Notes: generated by a model from the letters alone, not told the origin. 57,306 nucleotides of DNA from Clostridia bacterium (GCA_029059705.1 JAIDVM010000035.1:1-57306); one strand, 5' to 3'; shown: positions 1-8,578, counted from the first letter of the stretch. Program-made: numbers and translations.

Positions 1-27
1 GGCTTTAAGCCCGCGCCGCTTTGTTGA

Positions 28-228
28 TTAACTTTCAATACCTAATAAATAATCTGATGAAACATTATAAAACGCACAAATTCTTTTAATAATAGCAACC
101 GACGGCTCTCTGATGCCGCGCTCGTAATTGGCATATGCGCTTAACGTTAATTGAAGCGCCGATGACACTTGTTTTAACGTTAGGCCTTGTTCAAGCCGCA
201 GTTCTCTTAATCTTGTGCAAAGTTCCAT
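28..228 (-). CDS. Small XRE-family helix-turn-helix regulator
   Basis: This 66-residue protein is essentially one Cro/C1-type DNA-binding domain. The pattern runs from LRELRLEQGLTLKQVSSAL through YANYERGIREPS to FYNVSSDYLLGI, which is the standard five-helix XRE fold with no effector domain. It faces the DUF6809 gene divergently across about 100 bp that holds four related half-sites (TACACAA, CGTGTAA, TTACACG, TGTGTAA). Binding there, and control of both genes, is an inference. It resembles the XRE protein at 19711-19917 in size and in its YLLG ending. Confidence 0.85.
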   Translation of the reverse strand: MELCTRLRELRLEQGLTLKQVSSALQLTLSAYANYERGIREPSVAIIKRICAFYNVSSDYLLGIES

Positions 229-238
229 AATTTAATTG

Positions 239-310
239 TACACAATACGTGTAATTTTGCTTGACTTTACACGATTTGAATAATACTATATAGTTGCACG
301 TTTTGTGTAA
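239..310. promoter_or_regulatory. Promoter for DUF6809 gene with candidate XRE operator half-sites
   Basis: TTGACT at 261-266 and TACTAT at 284-289 are 17 bp apart, a good sigma-A promoter pointing right. Half-sites occur at 239-245 (TACACAA), 248-254 (CGTGTAA), 267-273 (TTACACG, next to the -35) and 304-310 (TGTGTAA). Their placement over the promoter suits a repressor. The regulator binding them is not proven but is probably the adjacent XRE protein. Confidence 0.6.
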
Positions 311-326
311 CATTAGGAGGAACGAT

Positions 327-590
327 ATGCGCTCGATTATTGAAAAAATTTACGAAGCCGAACAGCCGTCGCGCGAAAACATAGACGACAATGAAAATTA
401 TAAAGAAAGTCTTGCGGAATTTATTAAATTGGTTGACGGTTTTAAAACAAGTTTAACAGAAAATCAAAAAGTAATATTTGAAAAACTCGAAAACTTGCGT
501 GACGAATTAGAATATGAAACGGGGTTGTCCAGATATATTGCAGCGTTTAAGTTGGGTTTAAAAGTGGGCTTGGAAGTAAGCGAAGATTAA
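327..590 (+). CDS. DUF6809 family protein
   Basis: I start this 87-residue protein at ATG 327 because a perfect AGGAGG lies 6 bp upstream; an earlier in-frame ATG at 294 has no ribosome site. The sequence MRSIIEKIYEAEQPS, an acidic helical middle, and the ending FKLGLKVGLEVSED match the small helical DUF6809 family, common as accessory genes in Firmicutes. No function is known. It is a single-gene transcription unit between its own promoter and a strong terminator, opposite an XRE regulator. Confidence 0.75.
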   Translation: MRSIIEKIYEAEQPSRENIDDNENYKESLAEFIKLVDGFKTSLTENQKVIFEKLENLRDELEYETGLSRYIAAFKLGLKVGLEVSED

Positions 591-601
591 CGGTTATTTT
601 T

Positions 602-646
602 AAAGCCGCCCGCGGATTAATTCCGCGGGCGGCTTTATTTTTTTAT
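602..646. terminator. Rho-independent terminator, probably bidirectional
   Basis: A near-perfect stem AAAGCCGCCCGCGGA / TCCGCGGGCGGCTTT with a TTAAT loop is followed by a T tract on the plus strand and by a T-rich run on the minus strand. It lies between the convergent DUF6809 gene and uxaC and can end both transcripts. Confidence 0.85.
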
Positions 647-675
647 TTAAAACGCAAGCTTATCAAAAAGTTAAA

Positions 676-2088
676 TTAAAACCCGAAGAATTCGGCGGCG
701 TTGTTATAGCAAACGTCCTCTACTATTTTGCCGAGGCGGGGCAGCTCCTCTTCGGGGTACTGTCCGCTTTCGACAAGCCTGCCGAGCATTTGGCAAAGAA
801 TTCTTCTGTAATACTCGTGGCGGGGATAAGCGAGGAATGAGCGGCTGTCGGTGAGCATGCCCACGGAGTTTGCCACAAGTCCGACCTGCATTAAAGTTTC
901 AAGGTTTTGGCGCATGCCGTCCTGCTGGTCCAAAAACCACCACGCCGTGCCGACCTGCACTCTGCCCTTAACGCCTTCCTTCTGGAAGCAGCCCGCAAGC
1001 ACGGTAAGCGCGTAGTTGTCGCGCGGGTTGAGGCAATATAAAATGGTTTTGGGCATGTTGCCGTCCTTGTCAAGCTCGCCCAACAGCGCCGAAAGCTTTT
1101 CCATATAAACGCTGTCCTCGATTGCGTCGAAGCCCGTGTCGGGGCCGATTTTTTCAAGCATGGATTTTGAATTGTTGCGGAGCGCGCCGATGTGATATTG
1201 CTGCGCCCAGCCGTATTTTGCGTATTCCTTTGCAAGGAACACGAGGACGTAGCCCTTGTATTTGTCCTGCTCCTCTTCGGAAACGGCTTCGCCTTTAAGC
1301 CCCTTTTGGAACACGGCGTTCGCCTCGCCGTAGGAAGCGGGCGCATAGTGCACGACGTCCAAGGCGTGGTCGGAAAGCTTACTTCCCATTTCGTTGAAGA
1401 ACTTAATTCTTTCGGCGAGCGCGTCGCAAAGGTTTTGCAACGAAGTAATGGGCTTGCCGACTACTTGGGAAAGCTGTTTAACCCAATCGGCGAACCAGCT
1501 TAATTCAACGTTAATAGCCTTGTCGGGGCGGAACGCGGGGCGCACCTTTACTTTAAGCGTTTTGTCCGCATTCATCTTTTTGTGCCATTCCAGACTGTCG
1601 ACGGGGTCGTCGGTGGTGCAAACCGTTTTGACGTTGAACTTATACATCATCTCGCGCGCGGTGAGCGTTTCCAAAACCTTGTTGGCTTTGTCCCAGATGA
1701 CTTTCGCGTTTTCTTCGTTTATTATTTCGTCTATGCCGAAATACCTTCTCATTTCGAGATGCGACCAATGATAAAGGGGATTACCCACGAAGTATGGCAT
1801 GCTTTCGACGAATTGAAGGTACTTTTTATAGTCGTCGTCGGGGCCTGAAATGCTGTCCTCGGCGTAGCCCCTTGCGCGCAGCGCGCGCCACTTGTAATGG
1901 TCGCCGTACCTGTCGCCCGCGCCAAGCCAAACTTCGGCAAGGTTACGGAATTTTTTATCCTCGTAAATCTCTTTGGGTTGCAAATGGCAATGGTAATCGA
2001 TTATCGGCATTTTCTCCGCGTGCCCGTGATAGAGCTTTTTAGCCGTTTCGGTGTCGAGAAGAAAATCCTTGTCCATAAAATTTTTCAT
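676..2088 (-). CDS. uxaC: Glucuronate (uronate) isomerase
   Basis: This 470-residue protein interconverts D-glucuronate with fructuronate and D-galacturonate with tagaturonate, the entry step of hexuronate catabolism. It belongs to the amidohydrolase superfamily: the metal-binding HxH appears early as DYHCHLQPKEI, and the family segments LGAGDRYGDHYKWRALRARG, CTTDDP and RPAFRPDKA follow. Length is normal. ATG 2088 has AAGGAG upstream. It is the last gene of the uronate operon, after uxaA, with structured repeat copy A (2116-2234) in between. Next to UxaA and UxaB it most likely works mainly on galacturonate from pectin. Confidence 0.95.
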   Translation of the reverse strand: MKNFMDKDFLLDTETAKKLYHGHAEKMPIIDYHCHLQPKEIYEDKKFRNLAEVWLGAGDRYGDHYKWRALRARGYAEDSISGPDDDYKKYLQFVESMPYFVGNPLYHWSHLEMRRYFGIDEIINEENAKVIWDKANKVLETLTAREMMYKFNVKTVCTTDDPVDSLEWHKKMNADKTLKVKVRPAFRPDKAINVELSWFADWVKQLSQVVGKPITSLQNLCDALAERIKFFNEMGSKLSDHALDVVHYAPASYGEANAVFQKGLKGEAVSEEEQDKYKGYVLVFLAKEYAKYGWAQQYHIGALRNNSKSMLEKIGPDTGFDAIEDSVYMEKLSALLGELDKDGNMPKTILYCLNPRDNYALTVLAGCFQKEGVKGRVQVGTAWWFLDQQDGMRQNLETLMQVGLVANSVGMLTDSRSFLAYPRHEYYRRILCQMLGRLVESGQYPEEELPRLGKIVEDVCYNNAAEFFGF

Positions 2089-2115
2089 TATAATACTCCT
2101 TATACTGGATATTCC

Positions 2116-2234
2116 CTTGGTTTAAAAACAAGCAAGACAAGGCGCGGCGCGTATTTACGAGGGCGCGTACACAGAAGTACGTAACCGAGTAAAACGCAAA
2201 CCGCAACGCCGTATTGCGCAGTTTATAAACCAAG
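2116..2234 (-). repeat. Intercistronic structured element, copy A
   Basis: A 119-bp member of the dispersed element described in the findings. The terminal arms CTTGGTTTA (2116-2124) and TAAACCAAG (2226-2234) are perfect 9-bp complements. Read on the minus strand, it begins 8 nt after the uxaA stop and ends 27 nt before uxaC. An inner stem GCG..TTTAC / GTAAA..CGC and an apical CGTAC/GTACG hairpin are visible. The tail CGCCTTGTCTTGCTTG is shared with the other copies. Confidence 0.85.
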
Positions 2235-2242
2235 CGTTTGTC

Positions 2243-3715
2243 TTAAAGCGTTACGCCCGTTTTAAATATTGCAATTTCTTTGGTGTGGTTAATTTCGTTT
2301 TTCGCGGGTTTTCCGTTTGCGGTTTCCACAATCAAATCAATAAGCTTTTCAAGCTGGATTTCAAAGTCGCTGTCCAAAACCGCGCCCGCGTTAAAGTCAA
2401 TCCAGCCCGCCTTGTTTTTGGCGAGGTCGGAATTAGTCGCAATTTTAAGCGTGGGCACGAACCCGCCGAAGGGCGTTCCCCTGCCCGTGGTGAACAGCAC
2501 CATGTGGCAGCCCGCCGCCGCGATGTTGGTAACCGCGCACATGTCGTTGCCCGGCCCGTTTAAAAGGTTTAAGCCCTTTTTCGTGACGAAGCCGTCGTCG
2601 AAAACCACGTCCTCGACGGGCCCCGAACCCGATTTTTGAGTGCAGCCGAGCGACTTATCCTCTAAGGTGGTTATGCCGCCCGCCTTGTTGCCGGGGGAAG
2701 GATTTTCATAAACGGTTTGCCCGTTTTTGCGGAAATAGTCCTTGAAATCGTTAATCAGCTTTACAACCTTTTCAAAGGTTTGCTTATCCTTTGCGCGGTT
2801 CATGAGTAGCTGTTCGGCGCCGAACATTTCGGGCACTTCGGATAAAACCGTCGTGCCGCCCGCCGCCACGATATAGTCGGAAAACAGCCCCACGAGCGGG
2901 TTTGCGGTTATGCCCGAAAGCCCGTCGCTGCCGCCGCACTTTAAACCCACTTTAAGGCATGATATGTCGCGTTCAACGCGCTTGTCATGCTTGATTTCGT
3001 CGGCGATTTTTTTGCAGAGCTTTACACCCTCCGCTATTTCGTCCTCAACCTCTTGGCAAACGAGAAATTTAATTCTGTTTTCGTTGATTTTGCCCAAGCC
3101 CTCTTTAAACTGAGCCATTTGGTTGTTTTCGCAGCCCAGCCCCAAAACGAGCACTCCGCCCGCGTTGGGGTGCCTTACGATTTTTTGCAGAATTAATTTC
3201 GTTCTTTCGTGGTCGTCGCCGAGCTGCGAGCAGCCGTAAGGGTGCGTGTAGGTAAAAATTCCGTCAAAACCCTTTTCGCCGTACTTTTCTTTAAACGTTT
3301 CAACGATTAACTTCGCCTGACCGTTTACGCAGCCCACGGTGGGGATAATCCAAAGCTCGTTTCTTATCCCGACGTCGCCGTTTGCGCGTTCGTAAACGTT
3401 TACTTTGCGCGGCTTTGCCGCTTTAAGCGCGGTGGGAACTTTGTTGTAAGAATATTCGAGGTTTTCCGAAAGGTTGGTTTTTACGTTGTGCGTATGCACG
3501 TGGCAGCCTTGGGGGATATCCTGCGTTGCGCACGCTATGGGGTTGCCGTATTTTATTACGTTTTCGCCCTTTTTGATATCCTTTAAGGTGAACTTGTGCC
3601 CCTTTGTTATATCCTCTTTAAGCGTTACCCCCTCGTATATGCCGCCCTTTTGCAAATCGCAAAGCGCAACGGCAACGTTGTCGAGAGGATTTATAATTAT
3701 GGTTTTTTTCTGCAT
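2243..3715 (-). CDS. uxaA: Altronate dehydratase
   Basis: UxaA dehydrates D-altronate to 2-keto-3-deoxy-D-gluconate (KDG). The 490-residue protein has the N-terminal SAF-like domain (LDNVAVALCDLQKG) and the large UxaA/galactarate dehydratase domain with PTVGCVNGQ, GCSQLG, LGLGCENNQ, KCGGSDGLSGI and the C-terminal GRGTPFGG. The open frame extends to 3865, but that part overlaps uxaB. ATG 3715 (MQKKTIII) has AAGGAG just upstream and matches the usual length. It lies 11 bp after uxaB in the operon and supplies the substrate of KdgK. Confidence 0.95.
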   Translation of the reverse strand: MQKKTIIINPLDNVAVALCDLQKGGIYEGVTLKEDITKGHKFTLKDIKKGENVIKYGNPIACATQDIPQGCHVHTHNVKTNLSENLEYSYNKVPTALKAAKPRKVNVYERANGDVGIRNELWIIPTVGCVNGQAKLIVETFKEKYGEKGFDGIFTYTHPYGCSQLGDDHERTKLILQKIVRHPNAGGVLVLGLGCENNQMAQFKEGLGKINENRIKFLVCQEVEDEIAEGVKLCKKIADEIKHDKRVERDISCLKVGLKCGGSDGLSGITANPLVGLFSDYIVAAGGTTVLSEVPEMFGAEQLLMNRAKDKQTFEKVVKLINDFKDYFRKNGQTVYENPSPGNKAGGITTLEDKSLGCTQKSGSGPVEDVVFDDGFVTKKGLNLLNGPGNDMCAVTNIAAAGCHMVLFTTGRGTPFGGFVPTLKIATNSDLAKNKAGWIDFNAGAVLDSDFEIQLEKLIDLIVETANGKPAKNEINHTKEIAIFKTGVTL

Positions 3716-3726
3716 TTTACTCCTTA

Positions 3727-5202
3727 TTATGTGCCGCAACAGTCCTTGCCGCCCGCAACGAAGCAATCCACGGCTTTTTTCATTCCGCATGTGTCCATAG
3801 CCTGCAAATATTTTGCGACAGTGGCGCATATTTCGGGGTGAATTGCGTTCATGTCGCAATCCCACGCCTCCTTCCAGCCGAGAACGTCCTTTGCAAGCTT
3901 TTTATAATCGCCTTTGAATTCAGCCCACAGCTTTTTCCAATGCGCAAGATATGCGGGGTCGTCGGCAAGCTTAATGTCCTCTTGCCCCCTCTTGCCCTTG
4001 TGGAACTCAACGAGCGCCGCAAACGCAAAGAGTAAGTGCTTAGGTAATTCGCCCTTGATTTTAACATAGTCTGTCAGCGTGGGCAAAAGCCTTGTTTTGA
4101 ACTTCGTGGTGGAGTTGAGCGCAATCGACATCAGCTCGTGGCGGATAAAGGGGTTTTGATACCTTTCGATTACGCTGTTCGCAAACGCCGTCATTTCGTC
4201 CCGAGGGAGCGCTATCGTGGGATTGACCTCCTCAAAAACGAAGTCGCGCACGAATTTGCCTATTACGGGGTCGCTTACCGCCTCGCCGACGGTGTCTATG
4301 CCCGCAAGGTACGCAATGGGCACCATTGCCGTGTGCGAACCGTTCAAAATTTTAACCTTTCTCTGCTTATAAGGGTGAATGTCGTCGGCAAAAATTACGT
4401 TTAACCCCGTACTATCCGCGGGTAAAACGCTTTGTATCGTAGGTTCCTTCTTCAAAACCCAAAGGTGGAAAATTTCGCCCTTGACCACGTTGTTGTCGAT
4501 ATATCCCGTTTCCTTTTGAATATCCCCGATTTCGTTTTTGGGGTAACCGGGCACGATTCTGTCCACGAGCGTGGAAGTAAAGTGATTGCAATTTTGCAGC
4601 CATTCGATAAAAGCCGCGTCCATTTTGTTTATGTGCGCAAGCTCGGTTAAGCAGCGGTAAAGCTCGTCGCCGTTGTCGTCGATAAGCTCGCACGGGATAA
4701 TGCAAAGCCCCTTGGTTTTGTCGCCGTTAAAGTGGTCGTAACGCCTTTTTAACAGCGCCAGCAGCTTGCCGGGGTAGCTTTTGGGGCACACCGAAAAGTT
4801 TGTGTCCGCGGGGTCAACCGCAATGCCCGCCTCGGTGGTGTTGGAAATAATAACCTGCAAATCCTCGCTTTCGCCGTATTTTAAATACTTTTCGTATTCT
4901 TCAAACGGGTTCAAAGCGTCGCCTATTACGTCTATAATTCGGCTGTTTTTAACCTTTTTGCCGCCGTCTATTCCCTCTAAACGCAGCGTGTAAAGGCAGT
5001 CCTGTTCTTTAAGCTCTTTAACCCTGCCAAAGGGCATGGGCTGAACCACGACGACGCCCGCGTCGATTGCGCCTTTATCGTTCAAGTCCTGCAAAATCCA
5101 CTCGACAAAGGCGCGCAAAAAGTTGCCTTCGCCGAACTGCATGATTTTGATTTTTCGTGAAGGGACGGGTTTTTTAAGTAAGCTTTTATTTAATAATTCC
5201 AT
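3727..5202 (-). CDS. uxaB: Tagaturonate reductase (altronate oxidoreductase)
   Basis: UxaB reduces D-tagaturonate to D-altronate with NADH. The 491-residue protein belongs to the mannitol dehydrogenase family: the N-terminal nucleotide-binding region starts KIMQFGEGNFLRAFVEW and the C-terminal domain carries KVKILNGSHTAMVPIAYLAG, which contains the family lysine-N-x-x-H type active-site region (KILNGSH). ATG 5202 follows GGGGGA. It lies 13 bp behind the ABC ATPase gene and 11 bp ahead of uxaA. Its ending has several cysteines (MDTCGMKK, CFVAGGKDCC), which I do not interpret. Mannonate oxidoreductase is a possible alternative, but the uxaA/uxaC context favours UxaB. Confidence 0.92.
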   Translation of the reverse strand: MELLNKSLLKKPVPSRKIKIMQFGEGNFLRAFVEWILQDLNDKGAIDAGVVVVQPMPFGRVKELKEQDCLYTLRLEGIDGGKKVKNSRIIDVIGDALNPFEEYEKYLKYGESEDLQVIISNTTEAGIAVDPADTNFSVCPKSYPGKLLALLKRRYDHFNGDKTKGLCIIPCELIDDNGDELYRCLTELAHINKMDAAFIEWLQNCNHFTSTLVDRIVPGYPKNEIGDIQKETGYIDNNVVKGEIFHLWVLKKEPTIQSVLPADSTGLNVIFADDIHPYKQRKVKILNGSHTAMVPIAYLAGIDTVGEAVSDPVIGKFVRDFVFEEVNPTIALPRDEMTAFANSVIERYQNPFIRHELMSIALNSTTKFKTRLLPTLTDYVKIKGELPKHLLFAFAALVEFHKGKRGQEDIKLADDPAYLAHWKKLWAEFKGDYKKLAKDVLGWKEAWDCDMNAIHPEICATVAKYLQAMDTCGMKKAVDCFVAGGKDCCGT

Positions 5203-5215
5203 GATATCCCCCGCC

Positions 5216-6337
5216 TTAGTGTCTTTCCACTTCGTTTTCGATAATCTGTTCGGTTTCCGCGTCGAAGAGATACGCCGCGTTTTGGGGAATGAAGAATTTG
5301 AACTCCTCGCCCATTTTCGGCGTGTAGTGCGGGTTGACCTTTAAGATAACGTTCACCTTTTCGTCGCCGCAGCCTACCACCGCGTAAACGTTGACGGTGT
5401 CGCCCAAAAGCTCGGTAAGCTCTACCTTCGAGGTTACCTCGTAATATTTTTGCGATTTGTCAACCTCGTGCGCAAGCTTAATTGCCTCGGGTCTGAACGC
5501 AAACACAACCTTTTTGCCCTCGCACGCAGCCGCGTCCTTTACTATGGGTTTAATATCCGCGTTTATGCCGCACGCCGCGATTTTGCCGTTTTCAACACAG
5601 CCGCGAATAAAGTTCATGGGCGGCTCGCCGATAAAGCCCGCGACGAACAGGTTCTGCGGATAGAAATACAGCTCGTAAGGCGTGCCTATCTGCTGAACGT
5701 AACCGCCCGACTTCATAACCACTATTCTGTCGGACATGGTCATTGCCTCCGTTTGGTCGTGGGTTACGTAAATTGTAGTCGCGCCGACCGAGCGGTGAAT
5801 TTGCTTGATTTCAGAACGCATGGTAACGCGCTGCTTTGCGTCGAGGTTCGAAAGCGGTTCGTCCATTAAAAAGATGTTGACCTTTCTGATTAACGCGCGA
5901 CCTACCGCAACGCGCTGGCATTGTCCGCCCGAAAGAGCGCGGGGGAATCTTTCAAGATAATCGGTTAAGCCGAGGATTTTAGCCGTTGCCTGAACCTTTT
6001 CTTCGATAACGTCCGCGTCTATGCCTTCGAGCGTAAGCCCGAACGCAAGATTTTCGTATACGGTTAAATGAGGGTAAAGCGCGTAGGACTGGAAAACCAT
6101 CGCAATCCCTCTCTCCCTCGACGACATTTGGTTTGCAAGCTTTCCGTCGATGTAAAATTCGCCCGCGGTTATGTCCTCAAGCCCCGCAATCATGCGCAGA
6201 GTTGTCGACTTGCCGCAACCGGAGTCGCCGACAAGGCAAATAAATTCGCCGTCTTTGATTTCCATGTTGAAGTCGTGCACAGCGTGGTATCCGTTGGGAT
6301 ACACCTTGTTTACGTCCTTAAATAAAAGTGTTGCCAT
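5216..6337 (-). CDS. ugpC: ABC transporter ATPase, UgpC/MsmK/MalK type
   Basis: This 373-residue cytoplasmic ATPase of carbohydrate ABC importers has Walker A GDSGCGKST (about residues 37-45), the signature LSGGQCQRVAVGRAL, Walker B IFLMDEPLSNLDA, the switch histidine in YVTHDQTEA and a C-terminal TOBE/regulatory domain of about 130 residues. No permease or binding-protein gene is nearby, so it probably energises permeases encoded elsewhere, as the multitask MsmK/UgpC ATPases do. Its place in the uronate operon suggests it serves oligogalacturonide or uronate uptake (inference). It is preceded by a 167-nt hairpin-rich leader. Confidence 0.92.
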   Translation of the reverse strand: MATLLFKDVNKVYPNGYHAVHDFNMEIKDGEFICLVGDSGCGKSTTLRMIAGLEDITAGEFYIDGKLANQMSSRERGIAMVFQSYALYPHLTVYENLAFGLTLEGIDADVIEEKVQATAKILGLTDYLERFPRALSGGQCQRVAVGRALIRKVNIFLMDEPLSNLDAKQRVTMRSEIKQIHRSVGATTIYVTHDQTEAMTMSDRIVVMKSGGYVQQIGTPYELYFYPQNLFVAGFIGEPPMNFIRGCVENGKIAACGINADIKPIVKDAAACEGKKVVFAFRPEAIKLAHEVDKSQKYYEVTSKVELTELLGDTVNVYAVVGCGDEKVNVILKVNPHYTPKMGEEFKFFIPQNAAYLFDAETEQIIENEVERH

Positions 6338-6504
6338 TTAAATTTTTTCCCCTTTTAATTTATTCTCACGCAAATCTCGCCTATTCTGCGGCTGCGATTT
6401 GCCGTGATTTATAGGGCTACTCGCCCTCAGCCCGCAATCTTACGGGCAAACCTTATTTATAATTGCGGGAGCGATTACGCTAACCCCGACATTTCGATTA
6501 TTCT
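6338..6504 (-). other. Hairpin-rich intercistronic leader of the ABC ATPase gene
   Basis: On the minus strand this gap can form GCAAATC/GATTTGC (6370-6402), GGGC/GCCC (6414-6426) and GCCCG/CGGGC (6430-6447). The last competes with an 8-bp pairing CCCGCAAT (6431-6438) with ATTGCGGG (6462-6469), so two folds exclude each other. There is no T-run terminator. It could be a processing, stability or regulatory region. Confidence 0.4.
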
Positions 6505-6627
6505 AAGATTTAAAAGAAACGAGCAAGACAAGGCGCGCGAGCATTTTCAAGGGGAGTTTACTAAGGCGTAAATGACCCGAAGAAAAGCGGAGCGCAACGC
6601 AGTATTGCGAAGTTTATCTTAAATCTT
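6505..6627 (-). repeat. Intercistronic structured element, copy B
   Basis: A 123-bp copy with arms AAGATTTAA (6505-6513) and TTAAATCTT (6619-6627). The upstream arm overlaps the last codons of kduI (K-D-L). Its inner long hairpin pairs GCTTTTC with GAAAATGC, GGG with CCC and TTTAC with GTAAA. Shared blocks include CGCAATACTGCGTTGCG and CGCCTTGTCTTGCT. It has the same orientation as its host genes. Confidence 0.88.
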
Positions 6628-7483
6628 TTGTGGCAATGTTGTCCATATCGTCGTAAGTCTGGTTCTCCCCGCACATACCCCAAATGAAAGTGTAGTTGTG
6701 GGTGCCTATGCCCGTGTGAATGGACCAGCTGGGCGAGATAACCGCCTGCTCGTTGTGCATAAAAATGTGGCGCGTTTCCCGCGGGGTGCCCATAAGGTGA
6801 ATGACCGCCTCCGTTTCGGGAAGGTCGAAGTACATATAAACTTCCATTCTTCTTTCGTGGGTGTGGCTGGGAAGAGTGTTCCAGCCGCTGCCTTCGGCAA
6901 GCTCGGTCATGCCCATTGCAAGCTGGCAGCTTTCGCACACGTCGCCTATTATGAATTGGTTAATCGTGCGCTTGTTCATGCCCTCGGCGGTGCCCAAATG
7001 CCTTTGAACGCAATATTTTGCGTCCGCGGGGGCGGGTTTGCCCTCTACGGGCTGAATTATTTTAACCGTGGGATAGGTTTTGTGCGCGGGACAGGAATTA
7101 ATGTAAAATTTAGCGGGGTTTTTAGCGTCCTTAGAGGAAAACTCCACTTCCTTCGTGCCCATGCCGATATAAATTCCCTGCTTGTGCCCCAAAACGTATT
7201 TTTTGCCGTCGAGGGTAATTACGCCCTCGCCGCCGATATTAATTACGCCCATTTCCCTCCTTTCAAGGAAATACGCGGTTGCAAGCTCCTTAAAAGTTCC
7301 CAACGAAAGAGATTTTTTAACGGGCATTGCGCCGCCCGCGATTATTCTGTCCTGATGGGAATAGGTGAGAAGAATTTCGTCCTCCTCGAAGAGCTTTTTT
7401 ATGAGATATTTTTTCCGAAGTTCCTTTGTGTCGTAATTTTTGGAATCGTCGGGGTGATTTGAATAGCGAATGTCAAATTTCAT
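6614..7483 (-). CDS. kduI: 5-keto-4-deoxyuronate isomerase
   Basis: KduI isomerises 4-deoxy-L-threo-5-hexosulose uronate, the product of unsaturated galacturonides released by pectate lyases, to 2,5-diketo-3-deoxygluconate. The 289-residue sequence is typical: an N-terminal RYSNHPDD, FLERREMGVINIGG, and the cupin metal site around LPSHTHERRMEVYMYF and ISPSWSIHTGIGTHNYTFIWGMCGENQ. ATG 7483 follows AAGGAG. No kduD reductase was found in the window, so the next step must be encoded elsewhere or done by another reductase. Its last codons lie inside repeat copy B. Confidence 0.95.
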   Translation of the reverse strand: MKFDIRYSNHPDDSKNYDTKELRKKYLIKKLFEEDEILLTYSHQDRIIAGGAMPVKKSLSLGTFKELATAYFLERREMGVINIGGEGVITLDGKKYVLGHKQGIYIGMGTKEVEFSSKDAKNPAKFYINSCPAHKTYPTVKIIQPVEGKPAPADAKYCVQRHLGTAEGMNKRTINQFIIGDVCESCQLAMGMTELAEGSGWNTLPSHTHERRMEVYMYFDLPETEAVIHLMGTPRETRHIFMHNEQAVISPSWSIHTGIGTHNYTFIWGMCGENQTYDDMDNIATKDLR

Positions 7484-7499
7484 TTTTACTCCTTTTAAC

Positions 7500-7563
7500 T
7501 GTCACCCTGAGCATTGCCGAAGGGTCTTATGCTTTGAGATTCTTCGTTACGCTCAGAATGACA
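7500..7563. repeat. Dispersed TGTCATTCTGAG inverted repeat
   Basis: An imperfect palindrome running from TGTCACCCTGAG to CTCAGAATGACA with an inner AAGGGTCTTA...GAGATTCTTCG. It lies between the isomerase-like gene and kduI. It belongs to a widespread class of short intergenic palindromes found many times in this window. Confidence 0.8.
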
Positions 7564-7567
7564 AATT

Positions 7568-8407
7568 CTATACTTTATTCCATACTTGCCGTATAAAACC
7601 GATGCAAGGCAAAATGTCGTCGCCGGTAGTGCCCTCCAAAACGAGCGTTGCGTCTTTGTCATAAGCCTTGATTTTGCCAAGAATTTTATTAAAGTCAAAC
7701 ATCCCCTTGCCGGGGGCAACCTGTTTAAGCTTACCGTCTTCAAAAACGCAGTCTTTCACGTGGAACACCGCAATTTTGCCTGCAAAGGTCTTTAAGCCCT
7801 CGTCTAAAATTTCAAGATAGTTTTTATAGTTTCGAGCGTCAAGGTAGTTGTAAACGTCGAAGATGACCTTTACGTTGTCCTCGCCAACTCCGTCGACGGC
7901 GCGCTTTAAGGCGGCAACGTTCCAGCAAACGTGCCCCGCCGCGCCTTCCATGCCTATATATGCCCCGACTTCCTTTGCATAAAGGGCAAGTTCTTTAAAG
8001 GTTTTAATAACTGTGTTGAGCGCATCCTCGGTGCGGTTTAAGGGGTTATAAGTCCACTTGTCGTCGTTAAAGCTTCCCGTTTCAGAGCCGACTATGTTGC
8101 AGCCTAAAAGAGCGGAATATTTTAAATAGTCCTTAAAAACCGCCTTGCAGTTTGCCACTTTTTCCTTATTTGAATGTACGGGATTGAAGTACGCGCCGAT
8201 TAATGGAACGGAAATTCCCGCCGCTTTTAAAGCCTTGCCTATTTCTTCGGCGCGCTCCTTCGTGAGCCCGTCGGGGACGTATTTTACGTCGTCCAAAAAC
8301 TTATAAGCAACAAGTTGCACCGCGGATATGCCGCAGCTAACGCATTTTTGAACGGCGTTTTCAAGCCCTTTAACGCCCAAATCGTGCGTACGGAAAGCTA
8401 TTTGCAT
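7568..8407 (-). CDS. Sugar phosphate isomerase/epimerase, TIM-barrel family
   Basis: This 279-residue protein of the xylose isomerase-like TIM-barrel (AP endonuclease 2) superfamily has metal-site segments GAYIGMEGAAGH (E), VKVIFDVYNY (D), FHVKDC (H) and TLVLEGTTG (E). ATG 8407 has GGAGG 5 bp upstream, so I prefer it to the in-frame codon at 8422. Relatives include IolE, IolI and hydroxypyruvate isomerases; the substrate cannot be read from sequence. Lying between kdgK and kduI, it probably handles a uronate or keto-sugar intermediate (inference). Confidence 0.8.
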   Translation of the reverse strand: MQIAFRTHDLGVKGLENAVQKCVSCGISAVQLVAYKFLDDVKYVPDGLTKERAEEIGKALKAAGISVPLIGAYFNPVHSNKEKVANCKAVFKDYLKYSALLGCNIVGSETGSFNDDKWTYNPLNRTEDALNTVIKTFKELALYAKEVGAYIGMEGAAGHVCWNVAALKRAVDGVGEDNVKVIFDVYNYLDARNYKNYLEILDEGLKTFAGKIAVFHVKDCVFEDGKLKQVAPGKGMFDFNKILGKIKAYDKDATLVLEGTTGDDILPCIGFIRQVWNKV

Positions 8408-8458
8408 TGACGCCTCCAACATTGATTTTCCAAACGCAGAGAAGCAGCTCCCTCTCTA

Positions 8459-8540
8459 TGTCATACTTATCGGCTCCGCCATGTCATACTGAGCGTAAGC
8501 GAAGTATCTTATGGGATTCTTCACTACGTTCAGAATGACG
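8459..8540. repeat. Dispersed TGTCATTCTGAG inverted repeat
   Basis: The full copy spans 8482-8540 (TGTCATACTGAGCG...GTTCAGAATGACG), preceded by a partial TGTCATACT at 8459. It fills most of the gap between kdgK and the isomerase gene. Confidence 0.75.
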
Positions 8541-8578
8541 TTAGCTCACAGTCAAATAAAATTCAACTTTACGCCGTT

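Noticed and set aside
3716-3865. N-terminal extension of uxaA to position 3865
   Set aside because: It overlaps uxaB, lacks a ribosome site and is absent from the UxaA family; ATG 3715 has AAGGAG.
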